Part shown: positions 16,424-23,945 of the stretch, one piece after another
Layout of the letters: the number at the start of each line of letters is the position of its first letter
Numbering within the stretch: the first letter of the stretch is position 1
Assembly (NCBI GenBank): GCA_025060275.1
Contig: JANXCJ010000007.1
Span: 1 to 26,023 of the forward strand
Direction of reading: 5' to 3'
DNA: 26,023 nucleotides
Source: Bacteroidia bacterium
Lineage (GTDB): Bacteria; Bacteroidota; Bacteroidia; SpSt-205
The notes under the pieces: model-generated
Seen by the model: the letters and a program-made list of their open reading frames with translations, nothing else
What the model was told of the DNA's origin: nothing
Database searches by the model: none
Translations under genes and position numbers: made by a program

Positions 16424-17016
16424 CTATCATATTGGGAGTAATACTATTAGCGTATTTCTTAGGTTCTCTGACGCCTGGGCTTTGGGTAGCTCGCTGGTAC
16501 GGTGTAGATATTCAGAAAGTGGGGAGCGGGAACATTGGTAGCACTAACGTGTATAGGGTGTTAGGCTTTTGGCCCGGTCTACTTGTCCAGGTGGTAGATA
16601 TAGTTAAGGCGCTAATACCTGCTCTACTTGCTCAGCGATTGAACTTCTCTTCTTGGACACAGTATAGTGTAGTAACTGCGGCGGTGATAGGGCATGTTTA
16701 TCCGATATGGGCAGGATTTCGGGGAGGAAAAGGAGTCAATACCCTTTTAGGAGGTATGCTCCCTATCTCGCCGCTAACTACTCTGGCAGCTCTCGGAACA
16801 TTCCTCATTGTTTTAGCCCTATTCCGGATCGTATCACTCAGTTCCCTCGTAGCTATAGCGAGTTTCTTGGTATGGCATGCTAAAGTGGGGAGTGGGGAGC
16901 CAAGTGGGTATCTCTTTGGGGTTTTCTGGACCTTAGGGGTAGTTTATACTCACCGGCAGAACCTACAAAGGCTCTGGGCAGGTACAGAGCCCCGCATAGG
17001 AACGAGAACCCATTAA
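16414..17016 (+). CDS. plsY: Acyl-phosphate:glycerol-3-phosphate acyltransferase
   Basis: A 200-residue integral membrane enzyme that would put the first acyl chain on glycerol-3-phosphate in phospholipid synthesis. Conserved motifs are GSLTPGLWVAR near the N-terminus, the loop VGSGNIGSTNVYRVLG, and GHVYPIWAGFRGGKGV, and the C-terminus ends HRQNLQRLWAGTEPR. The ATG at 16414 begins a typical first helix (MEVAIILGVILLAYFLGS); the open frame extends upstream to a TTG at 16375 inside the preceding gene. A TATATTGG sequence six bases before the ATG resembles a -7 box with one mismatch. The stop codon TAA is also the first three bases of the next gene's -7 box. Confidence 0.94.
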   Translation: MEVAIILGVILLAYFLGSLTPGLWVARWYGVDIQKVGSGNIGSTNVYRVLGFWPGLLVQVVDIVKALIPALLAQRLNFSSWTQYSVVTAAVIGHVYPIWAGFRGGKGVNTLLGGMLPISPLTTLAALGTFLIVLALFRIVSLSSLVAIASFLVWHAKVGSGEPSGYLFGVFWTLGVVYTHRQNLQRLWAGTEPRIGTRTH

Positions 17017-17021
17017 ATTTG
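17014..17021 (+). promoter_or_regulatory. -7 box TAAATTTG
   Basis: A perfect TAnnTTTG whose TAA is the plsY stop codon. Four bases (ATCT) separate it from the ATG of the nucleotidyltransferase gene. No clear -33 element is visible. Confidence 0.55.
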
Positions 17022-17025
17022 ATCT

Positions 17026-18027
17026 ATGCGTATTATTATTCCTATGGCTGGTGAGGGCAAAAGGCTTCGCCCTCACACCTTTACCACACCTAAGCCCCTT
17101 TTCCCTATCTTGGGTAAGCCCGTACTGCAGTGGTTATTAGAAGAAGTTCGTGCGGCTCTATCCAGCCCAGTAGAAAAAATGGTCTTTATCGTGAGAGACC
17201 TAAAGGAGGAAGTAAAAGGCTTTCTAAAAACTTTATCTAATCAATGGGGGGCGGAGGCATACTTCTGTGAGCAAGCAGAGCCTCTTGGCACGGCTCATGC
17301 CATCTATCAAGCGAAAGAACACTTAGCAGGACCCTGCACAATTTTATTTGCTGACACTATCTTCAAAGCCTCTATCCAAGTGCCCGAAGAGGCAGACGGA
17401 GCCTTATGGGTCAAAAGAGTAGATAAGCCTCAAAGCTACGGCGTAGTAGAACTCTCTCCTGAAGGCTATATTAGTCGGCTGATAGAGAAGCCCGAAATAC
17501 CGCTCTCCGACTTAGCTATCATAGGGGTATATTTTCTTAGAGAGGCACAACATCTTATTCCTGCTATAGAGTACCTCTTTGAAAAAGGGGTTCGCTCCAA
17601 AGGCGAATATCAGCTTACAGATGCGCTTCAGCGGCTGTGCGATCAAGGTCTCCGCCTGCGGGCTTTGCCTGTAGAAGAGTGGCTAGACTGTGGAAGTCGG
17701 TCCCTTATCCTTCGTGCGCAAGCTCGTCTTATGGATTTAGGCTTAGCTCCCCCCTCAGAGTCACCGGAAATAGGAAAAAATGTTCAAATCATACCTCCTG
17801 TCTTCATCGCAAAGGATGCTCAAGTTTCAGAGAGTGTATTAGGACCTTACGTAGTAGTTGAAAAAGGCGCCCGTATTCGTCGTAGCATAATTAGTCATAG
17901 TCTTTGCCGCCAAGGGGCAGTGATAGAAAACTCCGTTCTCTCGGAGGCTCTCATAGGTGTGGAAGCCCACTGCCACAATGCCTTAGGCAGTGTGGATTTA
18001 GGAGATTATAGCCGTTATGGCACTTAA
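17026..18027 (+). CDS. Sugar-phosphate nucleotidyltransferase with C-terminal left-handed beta-helix
   Basis: A 333-residue cytoplasmic enzyme of the RmlA/GlmU-like nucleotidyltransferase family, which activates a sugar 1-phosphate to an NDP-sugar. The nucleotide-binding motif PMAGEGKRLRPHTFTTPKPL is near the N-terminus; EPLGTAHAI, the FADTIF metal-site region and LIEKPE follow. EEWLDCGSR closes the catalytic domain (about residue 225). From about residue 245, hexapeptide-like repeats (NVQIIPPVFIAKDAQV, SVLGPYVVVEKGARI) form a left-handed beta-helix, as in GlmU, although an acetyltransferase function is not evident. The sugar cannot be told. In Bacteroidota this gene is commonly followed by a TPR gene and a DUF4292 gene, as here. 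Confidence 0.87.
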   Translation: MRIIIPMAGEGKRLRPHTFTTPKPLFPILGKPVLQWLLEEVRAALSSPVEKMVFIVRDLKEEVKGFLKTLSNQWGAEAYFCEQAEPLGTAHAIYQAKEHLAGPCTILFADTIFKASIQVPEEADGALWVKRVDKPQSYGVVELSPEGYISRLIEKPEIPLSDLAIIGVYFLREAQHLIPAIEYLFEKGVRSKGEYQLTDALQRLCDQGLRLRALPVEEWLDCGSRSLILRAQARLMDLGLAPPSESPEIGKNVQIIPPVFIAKDAQVSESVLGPYVVVEKGARIRRSIISHSLCRQGAVIENSVLSEALIGVEAHCHNALGSVDLGDYSRYGT

Positions 18028-19768
18028 GTCGCGTCAAACTGGAAACTCCCCTAATACCAATTCAAATAGACATTCTCTTCATCCTAAGAATCCCTTGCTT
18101 TTCTCAGTGGGAACGCGATTATTTCTTCTGAGTTTTTTCCTAATAGGACTATGGGCACAGAAACCTTCCAAAAAAGCCAAAGGAAAAGAATCCACCAGAG
18201 TAGAGGATACCACTCTGTGGCGCCACGCTATCCAGCCCTATGTAAAAGGTGTAGTTCTGTTTGCCCAGGGACTTACTGAAGAGTCTGCAGAGTATTTCTA
18301 TAAAGCTGCGGAGATAGCCCCTCACAACCCTGCTATTCACTATTACCTCGCACGCTTGGCCTATCATCAAGGAGACTACCTCCGCATGCTGACCCATGCA
18401 GAGAAAGCCTACAAGGAAGCTCCTCACGAACTTTGGTTTGGCTTGGGATATGCCTCTGCCTTAGTGATTAATGACCAGGTAAAAGAAGCCGTACAAATAC
18501 TTATAGAGCTACAGCAGCGCTTTCCTAACGAGCCAGAAATACTTTTGAGGCTTGCCCAGGGCTATCAATCTCTGGGAGAATTGGAAAAGGCAGATGCGCT
18601 CTATAGTAGACTACAGCATATGGGTGGAGGATACGAAGAAATCCTCCAAGCTCGGATTCAAATGTTCGTAGAAGCAGAACAGTTAGGAAAAGCAATAGCT
18701 ATCGCCGAGTCCGCTGCTACACTTTGGATCACGCACGAATCTTACTGGGAAATATTAGCACGCCTTTATGAACTAAGCCGAGACCTTCCACGAATGGCTC
18801 AAGTAGTAGCCCACCTTCTTAGCATAGACCCTGCCAATCAAGTGGCATGGAACTTGGTTCTGGCATATCCTGAGGTTTTTGAAGAAATGTGGGGAGATGA
18901 AGTATGGGAAAAATTTTTAGAACAGGATGCTACCCCAATTGAAGTAAAATACGCTCTCCTACGGAGATTAGAGACGCTTGAAACGACAGAATACATAGAA
19001 ACCTTAGGGCATCTTCTCCAAGTCTGCCCCTTAGCTACAGGGTGGGACCTTTGGGCTCAATACTGGGCTAAAGAAGGAAAATGGGATAGTGCCGCCGTCG
19101 CTTGGAAACGCGCTATACAACAAGACACAAACCAGCTATCTCTTTATTGGTCCTATTTTTATGCCCTATGGCAGCTGGGAGGGGGAGACTCTTTAGCGAG
19201 AGAAGTAGAACGGTTAGAAGAAACTTTACCGGGTCAAGGGCGTCTCTTTTTATGGAAAGGAATTGCATTAGCACAATGCCGCCAGTGGCGCCAAGCCATA
19301 ACAGCATTCAACAAAGGATGGCACTTGGCTACCCACCTTGATACTTCCCTTGCCCAAATAGCTGCTTATTATCATCTCGTGGCAGAAGCTGCTCAGAAAA
19401 AGGTGGAGCCTTCTACCCAACGGCGTTTTCTTTCCTGGTATGAGCGTTCTTTGGGCTCAGCTCTTTTGGCTCTGATACTTTTTCGTCATGAAGTATCAGA
19501 GGTTGAGGCAGCACAGCCTCCCGTATCTCTAAAACCACCTTATCAAGAGTGGTTTGTCCTGCTCTCCGCTATTCGCCAGAAGCGATTTGAGGAAGCGCGC
19601 CGTATCGCTGCCTCTATGGTTGAGGAGAATGCGAGGCTACCGCTGGAAGCATGGGAGGATATTCTGACCCGCTTAGACAGCAAAGTAGTAGGTAGTGCTT
19701 ATAAGTATTGGAAGGGAAGAGCCCAGCAGCAGTACCCGCTAGCTTTTTTATGGCACGAGCTACCCTGA
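18017..19768 (+). CDS. Exported tetratricopeptide repeat protein
   Basis: A protein of up to 583 residues with a Sec signal (GTRLFLLSFFLIGLWAQ, A/Q cleavage) and then a series of TPR units, for example EESAEYFYKAAEIAPHNPAI, YLRMLTHAEKAYKEAPHELW and LGELEKADALYSRLQ. It is probably periplasmic. The ATG at 18017 overlaps the previous gene by 11 nt and leaves an unusually long polar n-region of about 30 residues. In-frame GTG at 18107 or TTG at 18095 would give a more ordinary signal peptide, so the start is uncertain. The conserved neighbourhood with nucleotidyltransferase and DUF4292 genes suggests a cell-envelope role, not known in detail. Confidence 0.82.
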   Translation: MALKSRQTGNSPNTNSNRHSLHPKNPLLFSVGTRLFLLSFFLIGLWAQKPSKKAKGKESTRVEDTTLWRHAIQPYVKGVVLFAQGLTEESAEYFYKAAEIAPHNPAIHYYLARLAYHQGDYLRMLTHAEKAYKEAPHELWFGLGYASALVINDQVKEAVQILIELQQRFPNEPEILLRLAQGYQSLGELEKADALYSRLQHMGGGYEEILQARIQMFVEAEQLGKAIAIAESAATLWITHESYWEILARLYELSRDLPRMAQVVAHLLSIDPANQVAWNLVLAYPEVFEEMWGDEVWEKFLEQDATPIEVKYALLRRLETLETTEYIETLGHLLQVCPLATGWDLWAQYWAKEGKWDSAAVAWKRAIQQDTNQLSLYWSYFYALWQLGGGDSLAREVERLEETLPGQGRLFLWKGIALAQCRQWRQAITAFNKGWHLATHLDTSLAQIAAYYHLVAEAAQKKVEPSTQRRFLSWYERSLGSALLALILFRHEVSEVEAAQPPVSLKPPYQEWFVLLSAIRQKRFEEARRIAASMVEENARLPLEAWEDILTRLDSKVVGSAYKYWKGRAQQQYPLAFLWHELP

Positions 19769-20565
19769 GGCTCTCTATTCCCTGCTTACGAGCTTTCCAG
19801 AGGCATGCCGCCTTCCTCGCACGTCAAGCTATTTCTTTTACCTACCTAATAGCAGGTTTAGGCTGTTTGCGCAAAATAGCCCATCGTTCATCCCCTTCCC
19901 CTCCCGAAGCTCTCACGAAAGAGATAATCCTAAGGCACTTAGAGCAAGCTTCCCTCTCTCTCAGCGCACTTAGAGTCAGGTTTCACGCAGTATATGAAGG
20001 AGAGCGAAAGCAAGCTTTTCAATTCCGTCTTGCAGCACAAGGCGATAGCATAGTTTGGCTTTCAGCAGGCTTTATGGGATTTGAAGGACTTCGCCTCCTC
20101 TGGCGGAAAGACAGCGTTTTTATACTCAATCGTCTAAGGCAAGAGTTTTATGTAGGCACAATAGATAGCTTGAGAATGTTCCTACCAGCTGTGGCACCCT
20201 CAGAGCTAATAGGTTTTTTATTAGGTCTCTGGATGCCTTCTTTCTCTCAGCAAGAGTGGAAGTGGCTACCCACAGAAAAAAAACTCGCTGGACAACTTGC
20301 AGCTTATCAGGCATCCCTGCAGGTCTCTCCTGAGGCGCCCCATCATCCTCTTCGCTGGGACCTAACCTCCCCCGAAGGAGAAAGATACACTATCTCTTAC
20401 ACTTGGAAGCTCTCCTCCTTAGAGAGAGTAGAACTTACCCTGCCCCAAGAGGAGCGTATCATCCTCACACCCAAGGAAATAGAACTTAACCCCACTGACT
20501 TAGCCATGCCTTTTAGCGTACCCTCAGATTATCGTCAGCGTTCCCTTTCGGATTTTAGCTGGTGA
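19750..20565 (+). CDS. DUF4292-family lipoprotein
   Basis: A 271-residue probable lipoprotein. The signal region ends LIAGLGC, with Cys39 as the likely lipidated residue, after a rather long basic n-region. The mature part is strand-rich, with FHAVYEGERKQAFQFRLAAQ, SIVWLSAGFMGFEGLRLLW and KDSVFILNRLRQEFYVG. These match the LolA/LolB-like fold of Bacteroidota DUF4292 proteins, in which an 'outer surface' half-barrel is built from such strands. Position after the TPR gene is the classical one for this family. It overlaps the TPR gene by 19 nt and mqnD by 4 nt (GTGA). The open frame extends upstream to 19708, but the ATG at 19750 is the better start. A role in lipoprotein or lipid handling is inference. 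Confidence 0.75.
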   Translation: MARATLRLSIPCLRAFQRHAAFLARQAISFTYLIAGLGCLRKIAHRSSPSPPEALTKEIILRHLEQASLSLSALRVRFHAVYEGERKQAFQFRLAAQGDSIVWLSAGFMGFEGLRLLWRKDSVFILNRLRQEFYVGTIDSLRMFLPAVAPSELIGFLLGLWMPSFSQQEWKWLPTEKKLAGQLAAYQASLQVSPEAPHHPLRWDLTSPEGERYTISYTWKLSSLERVELTLPQEERIILTPKEIELNPTDLAMPFSVPSDYRQRSLSDFSW

Positions 20566-21383
20566 GCCGCCTTATAAGTGTAGGGCTAACACCTTGCCCT
20601 AATGATACCTTCACTTGGGGAGGAATAGCCTTAGGACATATACGTTCACCACTTCGGCTATCCTTTCGATATGAAGATATTCAGCAGCTAAACGAACTAG
20701 CCGCTCGGGGGGAGGTAGATGTAGTGAAAATTTCTTTTTTCCAGTATGCTTTTTTACCGAGAGGAGTGTATAGGCTTCTCCCTGCTGGAGCAGCCTTAGG
20801 ATACGGTGTCGGACCTTTACTCATAGCTCCCAAGCCTCTCTCTCACAAGGAGCTCTTAAATATCCCTATAGGAGTGCCCGGAAGAGGCACCACTGCTTAT
20901 AGTCTTCTTCATTTCTACCTGCCTGAGGTGAAAAATGTCATAGAGATAAGATACGATAAGCTGCTCACTCATTTAGCGAAAAGAGATATAGGTGCAGCTG
21001 TGATTATTCACGAGAGTCGTTTTACTTATAGGGAAAAAGGCTTCATATGCCTCCAGGATTTAGGAGCGTACTGGACAGCGCAAACGAGCTATCCTATCCC
21101 ATTAGGTGGCATAGCTGTAAAAAGGCATGTACCTAAGACACTACTTGCTCGGCTGTTGCGCCGAAGCCTTAAAGCTGCATGGAAGAGAAAAATCCCTAAC
21201 CTTCAGCCATATATTTCAAACTTCGCCCAAGAAATGGAACCTTCTGTTCAGGAAGCACATATTCAGCTATACGTTAATCACTTCACCTACCGCTTGGGAA
21301 GCACTGGCTGGGAAGCGGTAAGATATTACCTAAGGTGGGTGCGAGCCCATTTTCAAAATACTTTAGAAAGGCAAGCCCTCTAG
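20562..21383 (+). CDS. mqnD: 1,4-dihydroxy-6-naphthoate synthase (futalosine menaquinone pathway)
   Basis: A 273-residue protein of the periplasmic-binding-protein fold that would cleave cyclic dehypoxanthine futalosine to 1,4-dihydroxy-6-naphthoate. Family features include LTPCPNDTF (residues 9-17), DVVKISFFQYAFL, LPAGAALGYGVGPLLIA, GVPGRGTTAYSLL, VIIHESRFTYREKG and SYPIPLGGIAVKR. It has no signal peptide, so it is cytoplasmic. The GTG start overlaps the DUF4292 stop as GTGA, so it is translationally coupled. It is evidence that this organism makes menaquinone by the futalosine route rather than by the MenA-H route. mqnA, mqnC and mqnE are not nearby. The 3' end overlaps the converging thiG end by 21 bp. 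Confidence 0.93.
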   Translation: MSRLISVGLTPCPNDTFTWGGIALGHIRSPLRLSFRYEDIQQLNELAARGEVDVVKISFFQYAFLPRGVYRLLPAGAALGYGVGPLLIAPKPLSHKELLNIPIGVPGRGTTAYSLLHFYLPEVKNVIEIRYDKLLTHLAKRDIGAAVIIHESRFTYREKGFICLQDLGAYWTAQTSYPIPLGGIAVKRHVPKTLLARLLRRSLKAAWKRKIPNLQPYISNFAQEMEPSVQEAHIQLYVNHFTYRLGSTGWEAVRYYLRWVRAHFQNTLERQAL

Positions 21384-22139
21384 AGTGCTACTGGGCCTGG
21401 CGTAAGACACCTTAGGGATTTTACCCGCGAGATAAGCTTTCCTTCCTGCCTCTACAGCCAAGCGCATCGCCTCCGCCATAAGGATGGGATTTTGTGCTTC
21501 TGCTACGGCTGTATTCACTAATACTGCATCATAGCCCAACTCCATACTCAGCGCAGCATCAGCAGGGCCTCCAATTCCTGCATCTATAACAAGGGGCAAA
21601 TTCGGAAGGCGGTGCCTTATCCAGAGAAGGCGCTCCGGATCGCGGAGTCCTTGGCCACTTCCGATAGGAGCGGCTAAAGGCATCACTGCGGCGCAGCCTG
21701 CCTCTGCTAACCTCTCACAAACAGTGGGATCATCGGGCGCATAAGCCAAGACAACAAATCCCCGACGCACAAGCTCTCGCGCTGCTATAAGAAGCTGCTC
21801 GGAGTCAGGCCAAAGCAAACGCTCATCTCCTACGACCTCTAACTTAATCCAGTTTGTCTGAAGAGCTTCGCGGGCTAATTCTGCCAGAAATATCGCCTCC
21901 TCTGCCGTACGACACCCCGCAGTATTCGGAAGCAACGGGAAACGACCTATGAGCAAGTCCAAAAAAGTATCCTGCGGTGCATGCAGATTTATTCGTCTTA
22001 CGGCTACGGTGACCATGCCCGCATTGCCTCGCTGGAGAGCCTCCACAAGTATCTGGGGAGAAGGATAGCGAGCAGTCCCTAACCAGAGCCTACTCCTAAT
22101 CCGTTCGCCCGCAATAATGAACTCATCTACCTCTACCAT
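21363..22139 (-). CDS. thiG: Thiazole synthase
   Basis: A 258-residue TIM-barrel enzyme that would form the thiazole ring of thiamine from 1-deoxy-xylulose-5-phosphate, dehydroglycine and ThiS-thiocarboxylate. Signatures are SRLWLGTARYPS, MVTVAVRRIN, LLPNTAGCRTAEEA and KLEVVGDERLLWPD, where K99 is the Schiff-base lysine. APIGSGQGL, VIDAGIGGPADAALSMELG and VLVNTAVAEAQNP also match. The ATG overlaps the aldehyde dehydrogenase stop by 7 nt. No thiS, thiF, thiH, thiO or thiE gene lies in the window, so it is separated from its usual operon. Confidence 0.95.
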   Translation of the reverse strand: MVEVDEFIIAGERIRSRLWLGTARYPSPQILVEALQRGNAGMVTVAVRRINLHAPQDTFLDLLIGRFPLLPNTAGCRTAEEAIFLAELAREALQTNWIKLEVVGDERLLWPDSEQLLIAARELVRRGFVVLAYAPDDPTVCERLAEAGCAAVMPLAAPIGSGQGLRDPERLLWIRHRLPNLPLVIDAGIGGPADAALSMELGYDAVLVNTAVAEAQNPILMAEAMRLAVEAGRKAYLAGKIPKVSYARPSSTLEGLPF

Positions 22140-23548
22140 AAAAGAGTCTTTGGTTCTGTATATTCCCAGTAGGCATACTTGACCCCTTCTCGTCCTAACC
22201 CTGACCCTTTGACCCCCCCGTAAGGCATAGTATCAAGTCGCAGGGTAGGAGGGGCATTATGCACGACACCTCCTACTTGGAGTTCCTGAAAGGCTTTTTT
22301 CAATAGAGCTTCTGACTCCGTATAAATACCCGCTTGTAGCCCATAGGGTGAAGCATTCACGAGAGATAGGGCTTCAGAAAAGTTTTCATACACCTGCAGT
22401 TCCGCAAAAGGCGCAAAGGCTTCCTCACGAGCTAAGTGTGAGGTAGCAGGCAAATTTTTCATTAGCGTAGGTGTAATCACCCGATTTTGGGGCGAAAAAG
22501 TAGGGCTAATAAGTTCCTGTGCTCCCCCTAAACGAGCCTCCATGAGCCAGTTCTGTACCCTTATGAAGCTTCTCTCATCTATCAAGCTACTGAGATGGGT
22601 AGATTCATTGAGGGGGTCTCCTATCTGAAGCGCTGCAACGCTGTCTTTATACGCCTCTAAAAAATCTTCATAAAGCTCTTTTCGTACAAGTATACGTTGG
22701 ACGGAGATGCAGACCTGCCCAGCATAGAGGTAGGCAGCTTCAGCAATTGCAGAGGCTGCTTCTCGTATTGAAGGAGGGTCATGGACGATTACAGCAGCAT
22801 TACCCCCTAACTCTAAGATGAGTTTCTTTCGTACCGCAAGCCCTTGGAGGTACCACCCCACCGCAGCACTTCCCGTAAAGGAAAGAACCCGGTAGTTGGG
22901 GGACCTCACTAACTCCTCTGCCAAGAGTGGATCAGCTAATAACACAGAAAGAGCAGAGGGCGGCCAGCCAGCCTCTAAAAGCGCACGAGCTAACCGATAG
23001 GCTGTAAGCGGTGCCTGCGGAGCAGGCTTTAGGGTAATGGCATTACCCGCTACTATCGCCGGCACTATTTTATGCAGAACAAGGTTCAGGGGAAAATTGA
23101 AGGGGGTAATAGCCAAAAGCGCTCCCACAGGGACGCGTCGGCTTAGTACCCACCTTCCTTCCATAGCAGGCATGAGGTCTCCCGGCAGAATCTCCCCTTC
23201 TAAGGTCCTTACTAAGTCCCGTCCAGTAGAAAGGGTCACCCATGCCCTTTTTACCTCTGCCTTAGCATAGCGAAGAGGCTTAGCTACCTCTTGCGCAATG
23301 AGGCGTGCTATATCCTCCCCCTCCGCTTCAATCCACCGCACAAGCCTATCTAAGATACTGTACCGTACATGCGTAGGAAGAGTAGCGGCTTCCTCTTGGG
23401 CTTTTGATAAGCTACTGAGCACCTCCTGAATGTGAGAAACCTCGGCATATGCCGCCTCCGCGAGAAGCTCTCCAGAAAAAGGATTATACAGCGGACGAAT
23501 ATCCCGACTATTTACCCACTCACCCGCTATTAAGAGGGGCTGATACAT
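22133..23548 (-). CDS. NAD(P)-dependent aldehyde dehydrogenase
   Basis: A 471-residue member of the aldehyde dehydrogenase superfamily. The oxyanion asparagine is N151 in ITPFNFPLN, the general base is E246 in LELGGN, and the catalytic cysteine is C280 in AGQVCISVQR. The cofactor-binding FTGSAAVG and the end motif TMPYGGVKGSGLGREGVKYA are also present. The pattern resembles the GapN / lactaldehyde / succinate-semialdehyde branch, but the substrate cannot be assigned. I use the ATG at 23548, one base after the nuoA stop; a TTG at 23575 would give nine more residues overlapping nuoA. It is likely co-transcribed with nuoA upstream and thiG downstream. Confidence 0.92.
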   Translation of the reverse strand: MYQPLLIAGEWVNSRDIRPLYNPFSGELLAEAAYAEVSHIQEVLSSLSKAQEEAATLPTHVRYSILDRLVRWIEAEGEDIARLIAQEVAKPLRYAKAEVKRAWVTLSTGRDLVRTLEGEILPGDLMPAMEGRWVLSRRVPVGALLAITPFNFPLNLVLHKIVPAIVAGNAITLKPAPQAPLTAYRLARALLEAGWPPSALSVLLADPLLAEELVRSPNYRVLSFTGSAAVGWYLQGLAVRKKLILELGGNAAVIVHDPPSIREAASAIAEAAYLYAGQVCISVQRILVRKELYEDFLEAYKDSVAALQIGDPLNESTHLSSLIDERSFIRVQNWLMEARLGGAQELISPTFSPQNRVITPTLMKNLPATSHLAREEAFAPFAELQVYENFSEALSLVNASPYGLQAGIYTESEALLKKAFQELQVGGVVHNAPPTLRLDTMPYGGVKGSGLGREGVKYAYWEYTEPKTLLW

Positions 23549-23549
23549 T

Positions 23550-23918
23550 CTACAGCTCTTTTCGGCTCCAGTCAAAGACCCCTATCCGCAAAAGGTAAAT
23601 GTATCCTGCCGCCAAAACACCCGTAAAAGAAATAAAAAGCCAAAAGGCCCACTGCGGATCCTCCCGAAAATAAACTACCCACGGATACATCAGAGCCAGT
23701 TCTACATCAAAGACTGTAAATAGCATGGCTACCTTGTAATAGTGCACAGAAAACCGCTGACGCGTGCTACCTACTGGATCCATTCCACTTTCATAGGGGA
23801 TCATCTTCTGGGGAAGGGGGCGTCGCGGGGCCAAAATAGTGGGAGCATACACAAGCAGAAGCCCTACACCTATACCTAACAAAAGCAAAACTATAGCTCC
23901 TAAATAACCCCCTAACAT
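23550..23918 (-). CDS. nuoA: NADH-quinone oxidoreductase subunit A (complex I)
   Basis: A 122-residue membrane subunit of complex I with three predicted helices. The signature is KMIPYESGMDPVG, followed by RFSVHYYKVAMLFTVFDVE and MYPWVVYF. The usual Cys of the YECG motif is Ser here. The frame is open to a GTG at 23936, but a perfect TATCTTTG box lies across that stretch and ends five bases before the ATG at 23918, so I take the shorter form (MLGGYLGAIVLLLLG). Upstream is a gamma-carbonic anhydrase-like gene, downstream an aldehyde dehydrogenase; no other nuo gene is adjacent. Confidence 0.9.
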   Translation of the reverse strand: MLGGYLGAIVLLLLGIGVGLLLVYAPTILAPRRPLPQKMIPYESGMDPVGSTRQRFSVHYYKVAMLFTVFDVELALMYPWVVYFREDPQWAFWLFISFTGVLAAGYIYLLRIGVFDWSRKEL

Positions 23919-23923
23919 AAGGA

Positions 23924-23931
23924 CAAAGATA
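23924..23931 (-). promoter_or_regulatory. -7 box TATCTTTG of nuoA
   Basis: A perfect TAnnTTTG on the minus strand, followed by TCCTT and the ATG at 23918. It lies in the 27 bp between the carbonic anhydrase-like gene and nuoA and argues against the longer GTG start. Confidence 0.55.
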
Positions 23932-23945
23932 CGCACTTGAAGAGG

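Noticed and set aside
18149..18427. 92-codon minus-strand frame inside the TPR gene
   Set aside because: It is a shadow of the coding strand, with no recognisable motif or promoter.
23919..23936. GTG start of nuoA at 23936
   Set aside because: The stretch contains a perfect TATCTTTG box placed correctly for the ATG at 23918.
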